This document shows, one piece after another, positions 1 to 7,922 of a stretch of DNA of 64,000 nucleotides. Origin of the DNA: Bacillota bacterium (GTDB taxonomy: Bacteria > Bacillota > Clostridia > Acetivibrionales > JAEZXR01); contig JAEZXR010000086.1 in NCBI GenBank assembly GCA_023419605.1, forward strand, positions 1 to 64,000. The letters run 5' to 3'. The translations under genes were made by a program, and so were the position numbers. Every line of letters starts with the position of its first letter. The stretch's first letter is position 1. The notes beneath the pieces were generated by a model that saw nothing but the letters and a program-made list of their open reading frames with translations, searched no databases and had not been told where the DNA came from.

Positions 1-134
1 AGCCGATACTGGTATAATGTACTGGTCTTCCTTCCATTTCTTATACCAAATAAAAACCTGATCTTTTGGGCGAAGTTTGAGCCAGAAGCAGACTGTTGAA
101 GCTACTTTTCACACGGTCTGACGGTTCCTGTGTC

Positions 135-164
135 TTGATATGATAACGCTCCTACTGGTATAAT
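135..164 (+). promoter_or_regulatory. Probable sigma-A promoter of the REP transposase gene
   Basis: TTGATA (135-140) and TATAAT (159-164) are separated by 18 bases, and TGG precedes the -10 box, giving an extended -10. A start about 7 bases downstream would put the 5' end almost on the ribosome-binding site GGGGTGAAG (171-179). The leader would then be only about 12 bases. The 12-mer TACTGGTATAAT of this -10 region (153-164) also occurs at 7-18. Confidence 0.6.
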
Positions 165-182
165 AATCCAGGGGTGAAGAAA

Positions 183-971
183 ATGGCAAGACAACAAAGA
201 GTAAAGAGCGAAAGTGGTTATTACCACATCATGATCCGTGGGAATGAACGGAGGAATTTATTCCACTGTGAGGACGATAAGCTCCGGTTTATGGAAATCC
301 TAAAGGAAAAGAAACAAGGAGACCGATTTTTCCTCCATGCATTTTGCTTGATGGATAACCATGTTCATTTGATGCTCAGTGAAGGGACAGAAGACGTAGC
401 GAAGGTAATGAAGCGGATCACTGTAAGCTATGTTTCTTATTTTAACAGAAAATATAAAAGAGTGGGACATTTGTTCCAGGATCGATATAAGAGTGAGAGT
501 GTGGAGGAGGATGCGTATGTGCTGGCTCTGATCCGGTATATTCATCAAAATCCTGTAAAGGCAGGGATGGTAGAGTCGGCAGGGGATTATCCCTGGAGCA
601 GCTACAACGGATACCTAGAGGCAGAGAATTGTTTTGCTGAGGTGATCGAAACGAAAACCGTGCTAGGACTTTTATCAGATCATGAAAGTGTGGCAAAAGA
701 ACGATTTACGGAATACATGAATGAAGAAGCAGAAGAGGAATTTCTTGATGTAGTGGAGAAGGACGATGTCATGGAAGAGGAGATGGCAAAAGAACTGTAT
801 GAAGACATGCTGTTATCAGAGAATACCACAGAAGGAAGCCGAAGAGCTCCCGTGACGGATGCCCTTATCAAGGAGTTTAAGGTAAAAACGAACTTTTCCA
901 TAAGAAAGATTGCAGAGATTACGGGGCTAAATAAGAATAGAGTAAACAAGATGTTGAAAACGTATACGTGA
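183..971 (+). CDS. REP-associated tyrosine transposase (RAYT, Y1/IS200-like)
   Basis: A 262-residue protein of the single-strand-DNA transposase superfamily that handles REP palindromes. The Y1 domain fills the N-terminal half: the HUH motif is seen as MDNHVHLML, and the family signature IRYIHQNPVKAGMV lies near residues 118-131 with the likely catalytic Tyr just upstream. The C-terminal part is acidic and ends in a helix-turn-helix-like segment (SIRKIAEITGLNKNRVNKML). I chose the ATG at 183 because GGGGTGAAG sits 3-12 bases before it; a GTG at 174 lies inside that ribosome-binding site. The gene looks intact. A second copy of its C-terminal helix motif survives as a relic at 2189-2290, and a GGGGACAG/CTGTCCCC palindrome of the kind these enzymes mobilise lies at 2442-2494. 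Confidence 0.9.
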   Translation: MARQQRVKSESGYYHIMIRGNERRNLFHCEDDKLRFMEILKEKKQGDRFFLHAFCLMDNHVHLMLSEGTEDVAKVMKRITVSYVSYFNRKYKRVGHLFQDRYKSESVEEDAYVLALIRYIHQNPVKAGMVESAGDYPWSSYNGYLEAENCFAEVIETKTVLGLLSDHESVAKERFTEYMNEEAEEEFLDVVEKDDVMEEEMAKELYEDMLLSENTTEGSRRAPVTDALIKEFKVKTNFSIRKIAEITGLNKNRVNKMLKTYT

Positions 972-1343
972 GAACTGTCCTGTGTCCTGCATATAAGTAA
1001 ATCTTTCGAACTATATGGCGGCCTACCCGTGGGAGCACAGATTGCTTTTTTAAAGCTTTTGTACTTCTTTTATCAGGCGGTTGACGCAAGAGTAGATGCA
1101 TATAAGGCAACCTCACTTCTATACCGGTATAGATCGGTAATTGTATGCTAGCTTCTTCCCACATGCTTCCATTAAAATAAGTATATCACAAAAGGGAAAG
1201 GAGCCAAGTACAATAGAGCATTTGCAGTTTACGCAGGATGAGATTCGAGGCATACTATCCTGAAATTCAATTTGTGTTCGTGCAAAGTAATTTTTACGTG
1301 GAACCTGATAGTTACTTAGATGCAATGTGAAAGGAGAATGAGT
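972..1343. other. Intergenic stretch without a recognisable gene
   Basis: I see no convincing coding sequence on either strand. The one clear structure is a 14-base perfect palindrome, CTATACCGGTATAG, at 1119-1132. The ribosome-binding site AAGGAG at 1331-1336 belongs to the next gene. The stretch probably contains the end of the transposase unit and the promoter of the acetyltransferase gene. Confidence 0.5.
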
Positions 1344-2192
1344 ATGATAAAACTAGAGGTTAACGAATATAATAAAGTTATAACACCATTAAAAAACGTG
1401 ACTTTTAATACATTATTTGCCAAATCGGTTATTTATCAGCATATACCTGGTTCAGTTTATGTTGATAGCGATAGGGAACCCAGTGTATTTTATATTGCAC
1501 ATCCGTATGGAATGTCATTACTATTTGGAAATATGGATAATGAGGATTTCAATAAAGAGTTATTTCATTATTTGACTAACAAAAATAAGATCCGGAATAA
1601 GTACGAATGGTTGCAAGTATTTCCAAACGCTTGGAACGATAAAATTGAAACGATTTTGGGTTCCCTTTTAGTGAAAAAGGATTCAATTAATAAGAATAGT
1701 ACTGTTAATCCTGATGATGATAATAACAAAGTAGTAGAAAATACAAGAGTCAATTTCATCTTTAATAGTAGTAAGTATAAAAAAGCCATAAAACAATTAG
1801 ATAGACAAGAACACGAAATAGTACGTACAACTAAGGAAATGTTTCGGAATATGCAAGGCAGTGTGATTCCAAAGTACTTCTGGCAATCCGAAGATCAATT
1901 CATAAATATGGGGTTGGGCTATAGCTTAAACTATGAAGGAGAAATAGCGTCTACTGCATTCTCAGCTTTTAGGTACGAGAATCAATTAGAAATTGGAATT
2001 GAGACTTTAGAAAAGTATCGAGGAAAAGGATTCGCATTATACGTCTGCTCATCTCTTATAGATTACTGTATTGAAAACGGTTTGGAACCTGTATGGTCAT
2101 GTCGTTTTGAGAACATTGGATCATACAAATTGGCTCAAAGACTGGGATTCGAACCTTCACTTTCTATTCCATACTATCGGCTTGTCACATGA
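1344..2192 (+). CDS. GNAT-family N-acetyltransferase
   Basis: A 282-residue protein whose C-terminal third is a GNAT acyl-CoA binding fold. The acetyl-CoA loop appears as EKYRGKGFALYVCSSLIDYC, followed by the family's closing segment NIGSYKLAQRLGFEP. The long N-terminal half has no recognisable motif but matches the two-lobed layout of the GNAT_acetyltran type. The start at 1344 is 7 bases after AAGGAG; an ATG at 1320 lies before that site and is unlikely. The gene is clearly richer in A+T than most of the window and lies between a RAYT gene and a RAYT relic, which suggests transfer. The substrate cannot be predicted. Its stop overlaps the start of the relic at 2189. Confidence 0.8.
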   Translation: MIKLEVNEYNKVITPLKNVTFNTLFAKSVIYQHIPGSVYVDSDREPSVFYIAHPYGMSLLFGNMDNEDFNKELFHYLTNKNKIRNKYEWLQVFPNAWNDKIETILGSLLVKKDSINKNSTVNPDDDNNKVVENTRVNFIFNSSKYKKAIKQLDRQEHEIVRTTKEMFRNMQGSVIPKYFWQSEDQFINMGLGYSLNYEGEIASTAFSAFRYENQLEIGIETLEKYRGKGFALYVCSSLIDYCIENGLEPVWSCRFENIGSYKLAQRLGFEPSLSIPYYRLVT

Positions 2193-2290
2193 CATTGGAT
2201 GGTAGACTGTCTGAAAAAGGATATAACTTGTCTATCAGACAGATTGCGAGATTGACCGGAATAAACAGGGGTATTATTCAGAGGCTCTAG
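2189..2290 (+). pseudogene. C-terminal relic of a second REP transposase
   Basis: Thirty-three codons remain open from an ATG overlapping the acetyltransferase stop to TAG at 2288. They include NLSIRQIARLTGINRGIIQRL split over two turns of a helix-turn-helix, closely matching the C-terminus of the intact transposase at 183-971 (NFSIRKIAEITGLNKNRVNKML). Nothing of the catalytic Y1 domain is left. The acetyltransferase gene probably replaced or displaced the rest. Confidence 0.7.
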
Positions 2291-2312
2291 GGTGGCAACA
2301 ACCCCGTCCCCT

Positions 2313-2450
2313 TGGACTAAGAACGCAGAGATTTCTCAGATCAATAAGGACGTAATAACAACAAAGATAGCATAGGGTAAGATAACTCCCGAGCAAGGCG
2401 CAGAAGAGGCTTTAAGAGGGTATGATGCAAAGCTTAGGGAAAGTAAATAA
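2313..2450 (+). pseudogene. C-terminal relic of an ABC solute-binding protein gene
   Basis: The frame from 2313 reads WTKNAEISQINKDVITTKIA, a TAG at 2373-2375, then GKITPEQGAEEALRGYDAKL and RESK before TAA at 2448. This is the usual last helix of family-1 extracellular solute-binding proteins (a GKITPEEA-like segment followed by a short charged tail). The in-frame stop and the absence of any upstream domain show that it is dead. It may be a leftover of an earlier sugar transporter beside the LacI gene. Its last codons and stop lie inside the left arm of the palindrome at 2442-2494. Confidence 0.6.
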
Positions 2451-2494
2451 GGGATGCGGGGACAGTGAACCTGTCCCCGCATCCCTTATTTACT
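2442..2494. repeat. Long perfect inverted repeat (REP-like, bidirectional terminator)
   Basis: Two 24-base arms (2442-2465 and 2471-2494) are perfect complements around the 5-base loop TGAAC. The core is GGGGACAG...CTGTCCCC. The left arm carries the last two codons and stop of the solute-binding relic. The right arm carries the last two codons and stop of the convergent LacI gene, so both reading frames end in Ser-Lys-stop within the repeat. It could stop transcription from both sides, and its core resembles palindromes associated with REP transposases. Confidence 0.8.
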
Positions 2495-3523
2495 AACACT
2501 TCCCAATGAATCCCTGATGATAACATCTGTTTTGATATACGTTACTTGAAACGGGCGGTGAGGGTTGTTTAACCTCCAGAGAAGGGTTTCGGCTGTACGT
2601 AGTCCAAGTTCTTCCTTATGAGTATGCACAGTTGCAAGTGCTGGGTCTACAATCAGCGACTGAGGTGCATTGTCGAAGCCACATACCGATATATCATCTG
2701 GAACACTTAAATTAAGGCTTTTTACTGCTATCATGGTATTTATGGCAATATTGTCATTCGCACAAACAAGTGCTGTAGGCAGCTTGTTCATGTTCTGCAA
2801 CTGTTCCTTTATCCAATCACATTCGTAAGAGTCACTTTTGGGAATGATATTGAAATCAGGATTTATTTCAATTCCTGAGGTGTTTAATGCACGGTTAAAC
2901 CCGAGCCAACGCTCATAGAAGCTCCTGCAGTGCCCTGGAATACCCACAAATCCGATTTGAGAATGCCCTTTTCTGATGATCTCCGTTGTCAATTTAAAAA
3001 CACTATGCTCATTCTCCATTAATACGATGTCGCAAGCCAAATCCGAAAAGGAAATATTAGCAACTGTATCAATAAGTATTGTTGGAATATTTGTATTGAT
3101 GATCGCCTTTATATAGTCTTCGTTAAATATTTCCGAACATATGATTCCATCAATATCATTAACGTTAAAGTTGCCAGGTAAGGAAGTTTGAGCTAGTTCT
3201 TCCGGCTGTATGATGCGAATGGAAAAATTGTATCCTTCATCACTGATTTTTTTCTCAATTCCCTTAATAACATAAGACCAGAAATATGGATCGAATGGAT
3301 TGCTGGAACTTAGAAAAACAATATTGCTTGACTTTTTAATATTAACACTGCTGGAATCAACATAGGCAAAATGTTTATAATTCATTTCAATAGCTTTTTT
3401 TAGTATTTTTTCCTTTGTTGATTCGGCTAGATTTAAACTACCGTTAAGGGCTTTAGATACTGTGTTTCTGGACAAGCCCAATTCCTTAGCGATATCTTGA
3501 ATGGTTGCTTTACTCTTAGTCAT
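2486..3523 (-). CDS. LacI-family transcriptional regulator of the fructan locus
   Basis: A 345-residue repressor. Residues 6-28 form the LacI helix-turn-helix (TIQDIAKELGLSRNTVSKAL) with a hinge helix after it. From about residue 65 on there is a periplasmic-binding-protein-like sugar sensor domain, with the typical CANDNIAI and VCGFDN segments near residues 260-290. It is transcribed away from the sugar operon starting at 4039, and the 500-base gap holds the operon promoter. By position and family it most likely represses the transporter, GH32 and fructokinase genes until a fructose derivative binds. The effector is an inference. The start ATG follows an AGGAG by 12 bases, slightly long. Confidence 0.88.
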   Translation of the reverse strand: MTKSKATIQDIAKELGLSRNTVSKALNGSLNLAESTKEKILKKAIEMNYKHFAYVDSSSVNIKKSSNIVFLSSSNPFDPYFWSYVIKGIEKKISDEGYNFSIRIIQPEELAQTSLPGNFNVNDIDGIICSEIFNEDYIKAIINTNIPTILIDTVANISFSDLACDIVLMENEHSVFKLTTEIIRKGHSQIGFVGIPGHCRSFYERWLGFNRALNTSGIEINPDFNIIPKSDSYECDWIKEQLQNMNKLPTALVCANDNIAINTMIAVKSLNLSVPDDISVCGFDNAPQSLIVDPALATVHTHKEELGLRTAETLLWRLNNPHRPFQVTYIKTDVIIRDSLGSVSK

Positions 3524-3783
3524 ATGTTTTTAAAACTCCTATTATATAAATTAATTATTTTCATGGTATCATTGATATCTATAAGTGTCAATTCATTTTA
3601 AAATATGGTGCAAAATACCTGTGGATTAGTACAAATGCACAGTTGTGTATAACCTCATATTGAAACTGCTATGTAGTTTATAGCAAGAAATAATGCTGAA
3701 AATACAATTTTATCCCTGGTAAAATTGAAATATGGAAATTATGTATATTGATAAAAAATCTTAGGGTAAATTCTTATCTGCTA

Positions 3784-3812
3784 TTGACGTATGCAAAATA
3801 GGGTGTTAAAAT
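3784..3812 (+). promoter_or_regulatory. Probable sigma-A promoter of the fructan operon
   Basis: TTGACG (3784-3789) and TAAAAT (3807-3812) are separated by exactly 17 bases, in the 515-base gap between the divergent LacI gene and the first permease. This leaves a leader of about 220 bases before the permease start, long enough to hold a regulatory structure and the small frame at 3935. I could not identify a clean LacI operator by eye. Confidence 0.6.
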
Positions 3813-3934
3813 TAAAGTGCAAATGACAAAGTTAAATGTGACGTTTGCGTAATTTGAATTTATTGTTAACTGAATTAGTCATTCATATTAATGGGTATAT
3901 GTCCCAATTTTATTAATAGCTTAGGAGAAATTAA

Positions 3935-3997
3935 ATGCTAAAAGTAGAGGTGAATCAGATGTTGAACTTTGAAATATACAAAATTAAAGCTCTCTAA
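3935..3997 (+). CDS. Possible 20-residue upstream peptide in the fructan operon leader
   Basis: An ATG preceded by TTAGGAGAAATTAA opens a 20-codon frame (MLKVEVNQMLNFEIYKIKAL). Its stop at 3995 falls between the arms of a small hairpin, CTCTC and GAGAG at 3990-4008. The permease start follows 41 bases later. The ribosome-binding site is good, so translation is plausible, but I know of no homologue. It could be a regulatory upstream frame or a chance one. Confidence 0.3.
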   Translation: MLKVEVNQMLNFEIYKIKAL

Positions 3998-4038
3998 GTT
4001 TTCGAGAGGATTTTAATTATTAACTGAGGGGGAATAAA

Positions 4039-4953
4039 ATGGGAAGCAATGGGATGTTAAAAAGAGTTCGCAAGGATTTTGATCTTTATTTGTTTATTTT
4101 ACCTGCCGTCATCGGTATTTTTATTTTCAGGTACATACCCATGTATGGGGTACAGATTGCATTTCGGGACTTTATGCCTACAAGAGGGATTTGGGGAAGT
4201 CCATGGGTTGGCTTGGCTCAGTTTACTAGATTTTTTGAATCTCCTGATTTTTGGAAGATAATATCAAACACTTTGGGGCTTAGTCTTTTCCAATTGGTGG
4301 CTGGGTTTCCTGTTCCAATTGTAATCGCGCTTTCACTAAATCAAATGAGAAATGCAAGTATCAAGAGGGGCGTGCAAACACTTATTTATGCACCTCATTT
4401 TATTTCAACTGTTGTACTTGTCGGGATGATTTTTGCATTTACATCACCCAGTACAGGCGTTATCAATTACATAGTCTCACTTTTTGGCGGTGAACCTGCT
4501 CTCTTTATGGCTGATCCCAAATATTTTAGACCCATTTATGTTCTGAGTGGGATCTGGCAGGATGCGGGATGGGGAACAATAATATACATCGCAGCGTTAT
4601 CGAATGTAAATACTGATTTATACGAGGCAGCAAAAATAGATGGAGCTAATAAATGGCAAATTATTAGGAATGTTGATATTCCGGTAATAATGCCAACAGT
4701 TGTTATTCTTCTTGTACTGGCAACAGGCGGTCTTATGAGCATCGGTTTTGAGAAGGCGTATTTAATGCAAAAGGATCTGAATCTGGATGCGTCGGAAATT
4801 ATTGCAACATATGTTTACAAAAAAGGGTTGCGGAGAGCGGAATATAGTTATTCTAGCGCTATTGGATTATTTAACTCGGCTATAAACTTCATACTTCTAG
4901 TGCTGGTAAATACATTTACGAAAAAGGCTAACAAGGATATTAGCCTGTTTTAA
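4039..4953 (+). CDS. Sugar ABC transporter permease, LplB type
   Basis: A 304-residue inner-membrane permease with six predicted hydrophobic segments, the first near residues 15-35. The conserved cytoplasmic EAA loop is visible as EAAKIDGANKWQIIRNVDIP near residue 196, where the ATPase docks. The opening LFILPAVIGIFIFRYIPMYG is typical of the LplB/YtcP-like branch that imports oligosaccharides. GGGGG at 4029-4033 precedes the ATG. It pairs with the permease at 5068 and the lipoprotein at 6122; no ATPase gene is present, so a shared MsmX-like ATPase is expected elsewhere. The following GH32 and fructokinase genes suggest fructo-oligosaccharides as cargo. Confidence 0.9.
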   Translation: MGSNGMLKRVRKDFDLYLFILPAVIGIFIFRYIPMYGVQIAFRDFMPTRGIWGSPWVGLAQFTRFFESPDFWKIISNTLGLSLFQLVAGFPVPIVIALSLNQMRNASIKRGVQTLIYAPHFISTVVLVGMIFAFTSPSTGVINYIVSLFGGEPALFMADPKYFRPIYVLSGIWQDAGWGTIIYIAALSNVNTDLYEAAKIDGANKWQIIRNVDIPVIMPTVVILLVLATGGLMSIGFEKAYLMQKDLNLDASEIIATYVYKKGLRRAEYSYSSAIGLFNSAINFILLVLVNTFTKKANKDISLF

Positions 4954-5067
4954 ACATGCATTGCGATTATCTCAAGTAAAGGTATTTCTTCATATCAAAA
5001 CAGGAATACGCTTATACCCAATTCAGTGCGCAAGACCAATTAAATTAAATAGAAAGTAGGCGTTAGA

Positions 5068-5955
5068 ATGCTAAAAAGGCAGACATCAGCAGATCAAGCT
5101 TTTGATATATTTAACTATATTTTTATTGGGCTGGTTGTTCTCTTAACTGTATATCCCCTACTATACGTATTATTAGCTTCATTCAGTGATCCCGTTGACC
5201 GGGTTGCCAATGGGGTTTCCTTGTTACCCAGGCCATCTACTTTGGAAGGCTATAAACGAGTATTTAATGATGGTACAATTTGGATAGGATTCAAAAACTC
5301 GTTTACATATGCAGTATCTTTTGCGCTTCTCTCAACAACAATATCCTTAACAGCTGCATACGGCTTATCAAAACGCGACCTGGTTGGCAGGAACATATTC
5401 ATGGCATTTTTTATCATCACCCTATTCCTTAATGGAGGACTTATCCCTACATACCTGCTGGTTAGGGGCTTAGGGATGTATAATACCATATGGGCGTTGA
5501 TTATCCCGAATTCGGTAAATGTAATCAACATCATATTGGCTCGGACTTTCATTACATCATCCATATCGAATGAAATTAAGCAAGCAGCCGAGATCGACGG
5601 TTGTTCAAATTTTAATTATTTTATCCGCATATTGCTTCCATTATCAAAACCTTTGATAGCCATTCTTTTATTGTACGATATTGTTGGACAATGGAACTCC
5701 TATTTTGATGCGATGATCTATCTGGATAACAAACTTATGTATCCCCTTCAGCTTGTTTTGCGGAATATTCTAGTACAGAATGATGCACCTCCGGGAATGA
5801 TTGGAGATATACAAAGTATTAATGAACTCAAACGAATTGCTGAACTGATAAAATATTCGGTAATTATTATCGCATCTGCGCCGCTTATTATTCTGTATCC
5901 GTTTTTGCAGAAGTACTTCGAAAAAGGAGTAATGTTGGGCTCTATTAAAGGTTAA
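5068..5955 (+). CDS. Sugar ABC transporter permease, LplC/YtcP type
   Basis: A 295-residue partner permease of the same importer. The first membrane segment is at about residues 15-35 (IFIGLVVLLTVYPLLYVLLA). The EAA loop reads QAAEIDGCSNFNYFIRILLP near residue 172, and the C-terminus LYPFLQKYFEKGVMLGSIKG is diagnostic of this family. It lies 114 bases after the first permease in the same direction, and the hairpin at 5972-5998 follows immediately. Both permeases are richer in A+T than the later parts of the window. Confidence 0.9.
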   Translation: MLKRQTSADQAFDIFNYIFIGLVVLLTVYPLLYVLLASFSDPVDRVANGVSLLPRPSTLEGYKRVFNDGTIWIGFKNSFTYAVSFALLSTTISLTAAYGLSKRDLVGRNIFMAFFIITLFLNGGLIPTYLLVRGLGMYNTIWALIIPNSVNVINIILARTFITSSISNEIKQAAEIDGCSNFNYFIRILLPLSKPLIAILLLYDIVGQWNSYFDAMIYLDNKLMYPLQLVLRNILVQNDAPPGMIGDIQSINELKRIAELIKYSVIIIASAPLIILYPFLQKYFEKGVMLGSIKG

Positions 5956-5971
5956 CGAAGATAAGCTCCGC

Positions 5972-5998
5972 GTAGAACAGAAGTCAATTCTGTTCTAC
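5972..5998 (+). terminator. Intergenic hairpin between permease and binding-protein genes
   Basis: Eleven-base perfect arms, GTAGAACAGAA (5972-5982) and TTCTGTTCTAC (5988-5998), enclose the loop GTCAA. No run of T follows, so it is more likely a transcript-processing or mRNA-stability hairpin, or a partial attenuator, than a full terminator. A similar hairpin follows the binding-protein gene. Confidence 0.6.
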
Positions 5999-6121
5999 AT
6001 TCTCGGATAACATAATGATTGTTAGGAAGGGGGGGTTCAATGATTTGATTTATTAGTGCCAGTACCGATGTCTACCAAACATTGTTGTTATTATTATTTT
6101 GAGAGGAGATCGTGGAGGAAT

Positions 6122-7771
6122 ATGAAAAGAATAGTTTCATTTCTACTTGTAAGCACATTAAGCTTGACTATGTTGTTGACTGGATGTGGGAGTAATAAGC
6201 AGCCAGATACGGAACAGGGGAATTCTGCAACATCGGATATAACATCCGAGGAATTATCGTTTCCGCTAAAGAAGAAAGCTACGCTGCGCTTTGTAACACA
6301 AAGCTCGCCCATTGCTCCGGCTGATCCGAATGACAAGTTGATTTTCAAGCGTTTAGAAGAAAAAACTAATGTACATATTGAATGGCAAAACATCCCCAAT
6401 ACGGATTATGGGGAAAAGAAGAACCTGATCCTTGCCAGCAACGATTTGCCGGATGCTTTCTTCGATGCAGGCTTCAGCGATTATGAAATCCTGAAGTACT
6501 CGGAAGACGGAACAATTGTTGCAGTGGATGAACTGGTTGACAAATATATGCCGAATCTGAAGGGAATCTATGGCAAATACCCGGATTATAAGGCATTTAC
6601 CACCGCTCCTGATGGACATATGTACTCATACCCATGGATTGAAGAACTTGGTTCCGGAAGGGAAAGTATTCACTCAGTAGATGATTTTCCCTGGATCAAT
6701 AAGGCATGGCTTGACAAGCTGGGACTCAAGATGCCCGAAACTCTGGCGGATCTTGAAAACATTCTGATCCAGTTTAAGGAAAAGGACCCCAACGGCAATG
6801 GCAAGAAGGATGAATTCCCCATGACGTTTGTTAACGGAATGGGTGCCGAGGACATGTACTTCCTGTATGGTTCCTTCGGCACGGGAGACAACTGGCATCA
6901 CATGGTGGTCAGTAATGACAAAAAGGTTATATTTACAGCAAATAAGCCGGAATGGAAAGAAGCAACAAAGTATTTTCATGAATGGTTTAAGAAGGGTCTC
7001 ATTGATAAGGAAGCATTTACACAGGACTATAATACTATGAAATCAAGGGCGGCAAATGATATTTTCGGATTGTTCTTTACCTGGGATGGTGAAAATATTA
7101 CCCGTGGTACGAAAATAGTGAACCAATTCACTCTTATGCCCGCTTTAACCGGACCTACAGGGAAAAAGAATGTAACGAGGACGAACAATTTTGGCCTGGA
7201 TAGAGGCAGATTTGTCATTACTAAAGTGAACAAAAACCTTCCGCTAACAGCAAAATGGGTTGATCAATGTTATGATCCGGCTCAGTCCGTCCAGAACAAC
7301 TGGGGTACATATGGAGAAGGAAATCAGATTTTCACTCTTAAGGATAATGGTTTCCTTCAGCATACCGATCTTGAAAAGATAAATGTAGCTCCTGTAGATA
7401 TCAGACAAAAAACTAGCGTTGCCGGTCCTCTTGCTATATTGAATGAGTACTATGGCAAAGTGTGCACATTACCTCCGGATGCAGCACTGAGACTGAAACA
7501 AATGAAGGAAATTATGGCCCCGGATATGCAGGCGGAATATAACTACCCCAGAGTATTTTTCTCCAAGGAAGAAATGGATATGGTCGGAAGAATATCCTTA
7601 GATAGATCAGAAATAAAACAGTATATTGAAAAGAAGAGGGCGGAGTGGCTTTTAAAGGGTGGTATTGACGAGCAGTGGGATGAATATGTTGCACAACTTG
7701 ATAAATTGGGAATCAAGAAAGTGTTTGATACATTCCAAAAAGCCTATGATAGATACAATGAAGTTAAGTAG
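6122..7771 (+). CDS. Sugar-binding lipoprotein, LplA family (solute-binding)
   Basis: A 549-residue extracellular binding protein. It starts with a lipoprotein signal, KRIVSFLLVSTLSLTMLLTG then Cys, with lipobox LTGC at residues 18-21. A Ser/Thr/Asn/Gln-rich linker follows. The mature part has the long LplA layout, with a DPNGNGKKDE segment that looks like a calcium-binding loop near residue 222. I chose the ATG at 6122 because GGAGG lies just before it and the lipoprotein signal begins there; an earlier ATG at 6066 would add an unsuitable charged extension. It is flanked by hairpins on both sides, which fits the usual higher expression of the binding protein. It presumably delivers fructo-oligosaccharides to the 4039/5068 permeases. 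Confidence 0.9.
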   Translation: MKRIVSFLLVSTLSLTMLLTGCGSNKQPDTEQGNSATSDITSEELSFPLKKKATLRFVTQSSPIAPADPNDKLIFKRLEEKTNVHIEWQNIPNTDYGEKKNLILASNDLPDAFFDAGFSDYEILKYSEDGTIVAVDELVDKYMPNLKGIYGKYPDYKAFTTAPDGHMYSYPWIEELGSGRESIHSVDDFPWINKAWLDKLGLKMPETLADLENILIQFKEKDPNGNGKKDEFPMTFVNGMGAEDMYFLYGSFGTGDNWHHMVVSNDKKVIFTANKPEWKEATKYFHEWFKKGLIDKEAFTQDYNTMKSRAANDIFGLFFTWDGENITRGTKIVNQFTLMPALTGPTGKKNVTRTNNFGLDRGRFVITKVNKNLPLTAKWVDQCYDPAQSVQNNWGTYGEGNQIFTLKDNGFLQHTDLEKINVAPVDIRQKTSVAGPLAILNEYYGKVCTLPPDAALRLKQMKEIMAPDMQAEYNYPRVFFSKEEMDMVGRISLDRSEIKQYIEKKRAEWLLKGGIDEQWDEYVAQLDKLGIKKVFDTFQKAYDRYNEVK

Positions 7772-7803
7772 TAATCAGGTTTTTAGAAAAATTTGCATTC
7801 TCG

Positions 7804-7834
7804 GAATTAATGCCGGTTATATACCGGCATTAAT
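7804..7834 (+). terminator. Intergenic hairpin after the binding-protein gene
   Basis: Thirteen-base perfect arms, AATTAATGCCGGT (7804-7816) and ACCGGCATTAATT (7822-7834), enclose TATAT. No T-run follows, so read-through into the GH32 gene at 7923 is expected. With the hairpin at 5972-5998 it brackets the binding-protein transcript. Confidence 0.65.
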
Positions 7835-7922
7835 TAAATATATGCCCTGTATGGGCACATGCTGGCGGTGAAAGTCCGCTATGGCATTACTATAAGTTGA
7901 GTATATTGAAGATGAGGTATAA

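Noticed and set aside
7855..7890. GGCGGTGAAAGTCCGC, which resembles a segment of group II introns
   Set aside because: It is too short, with no domain V hairpin and no reverse transcriptase nearby. Chance or a tiny relic cannot be distinguished.
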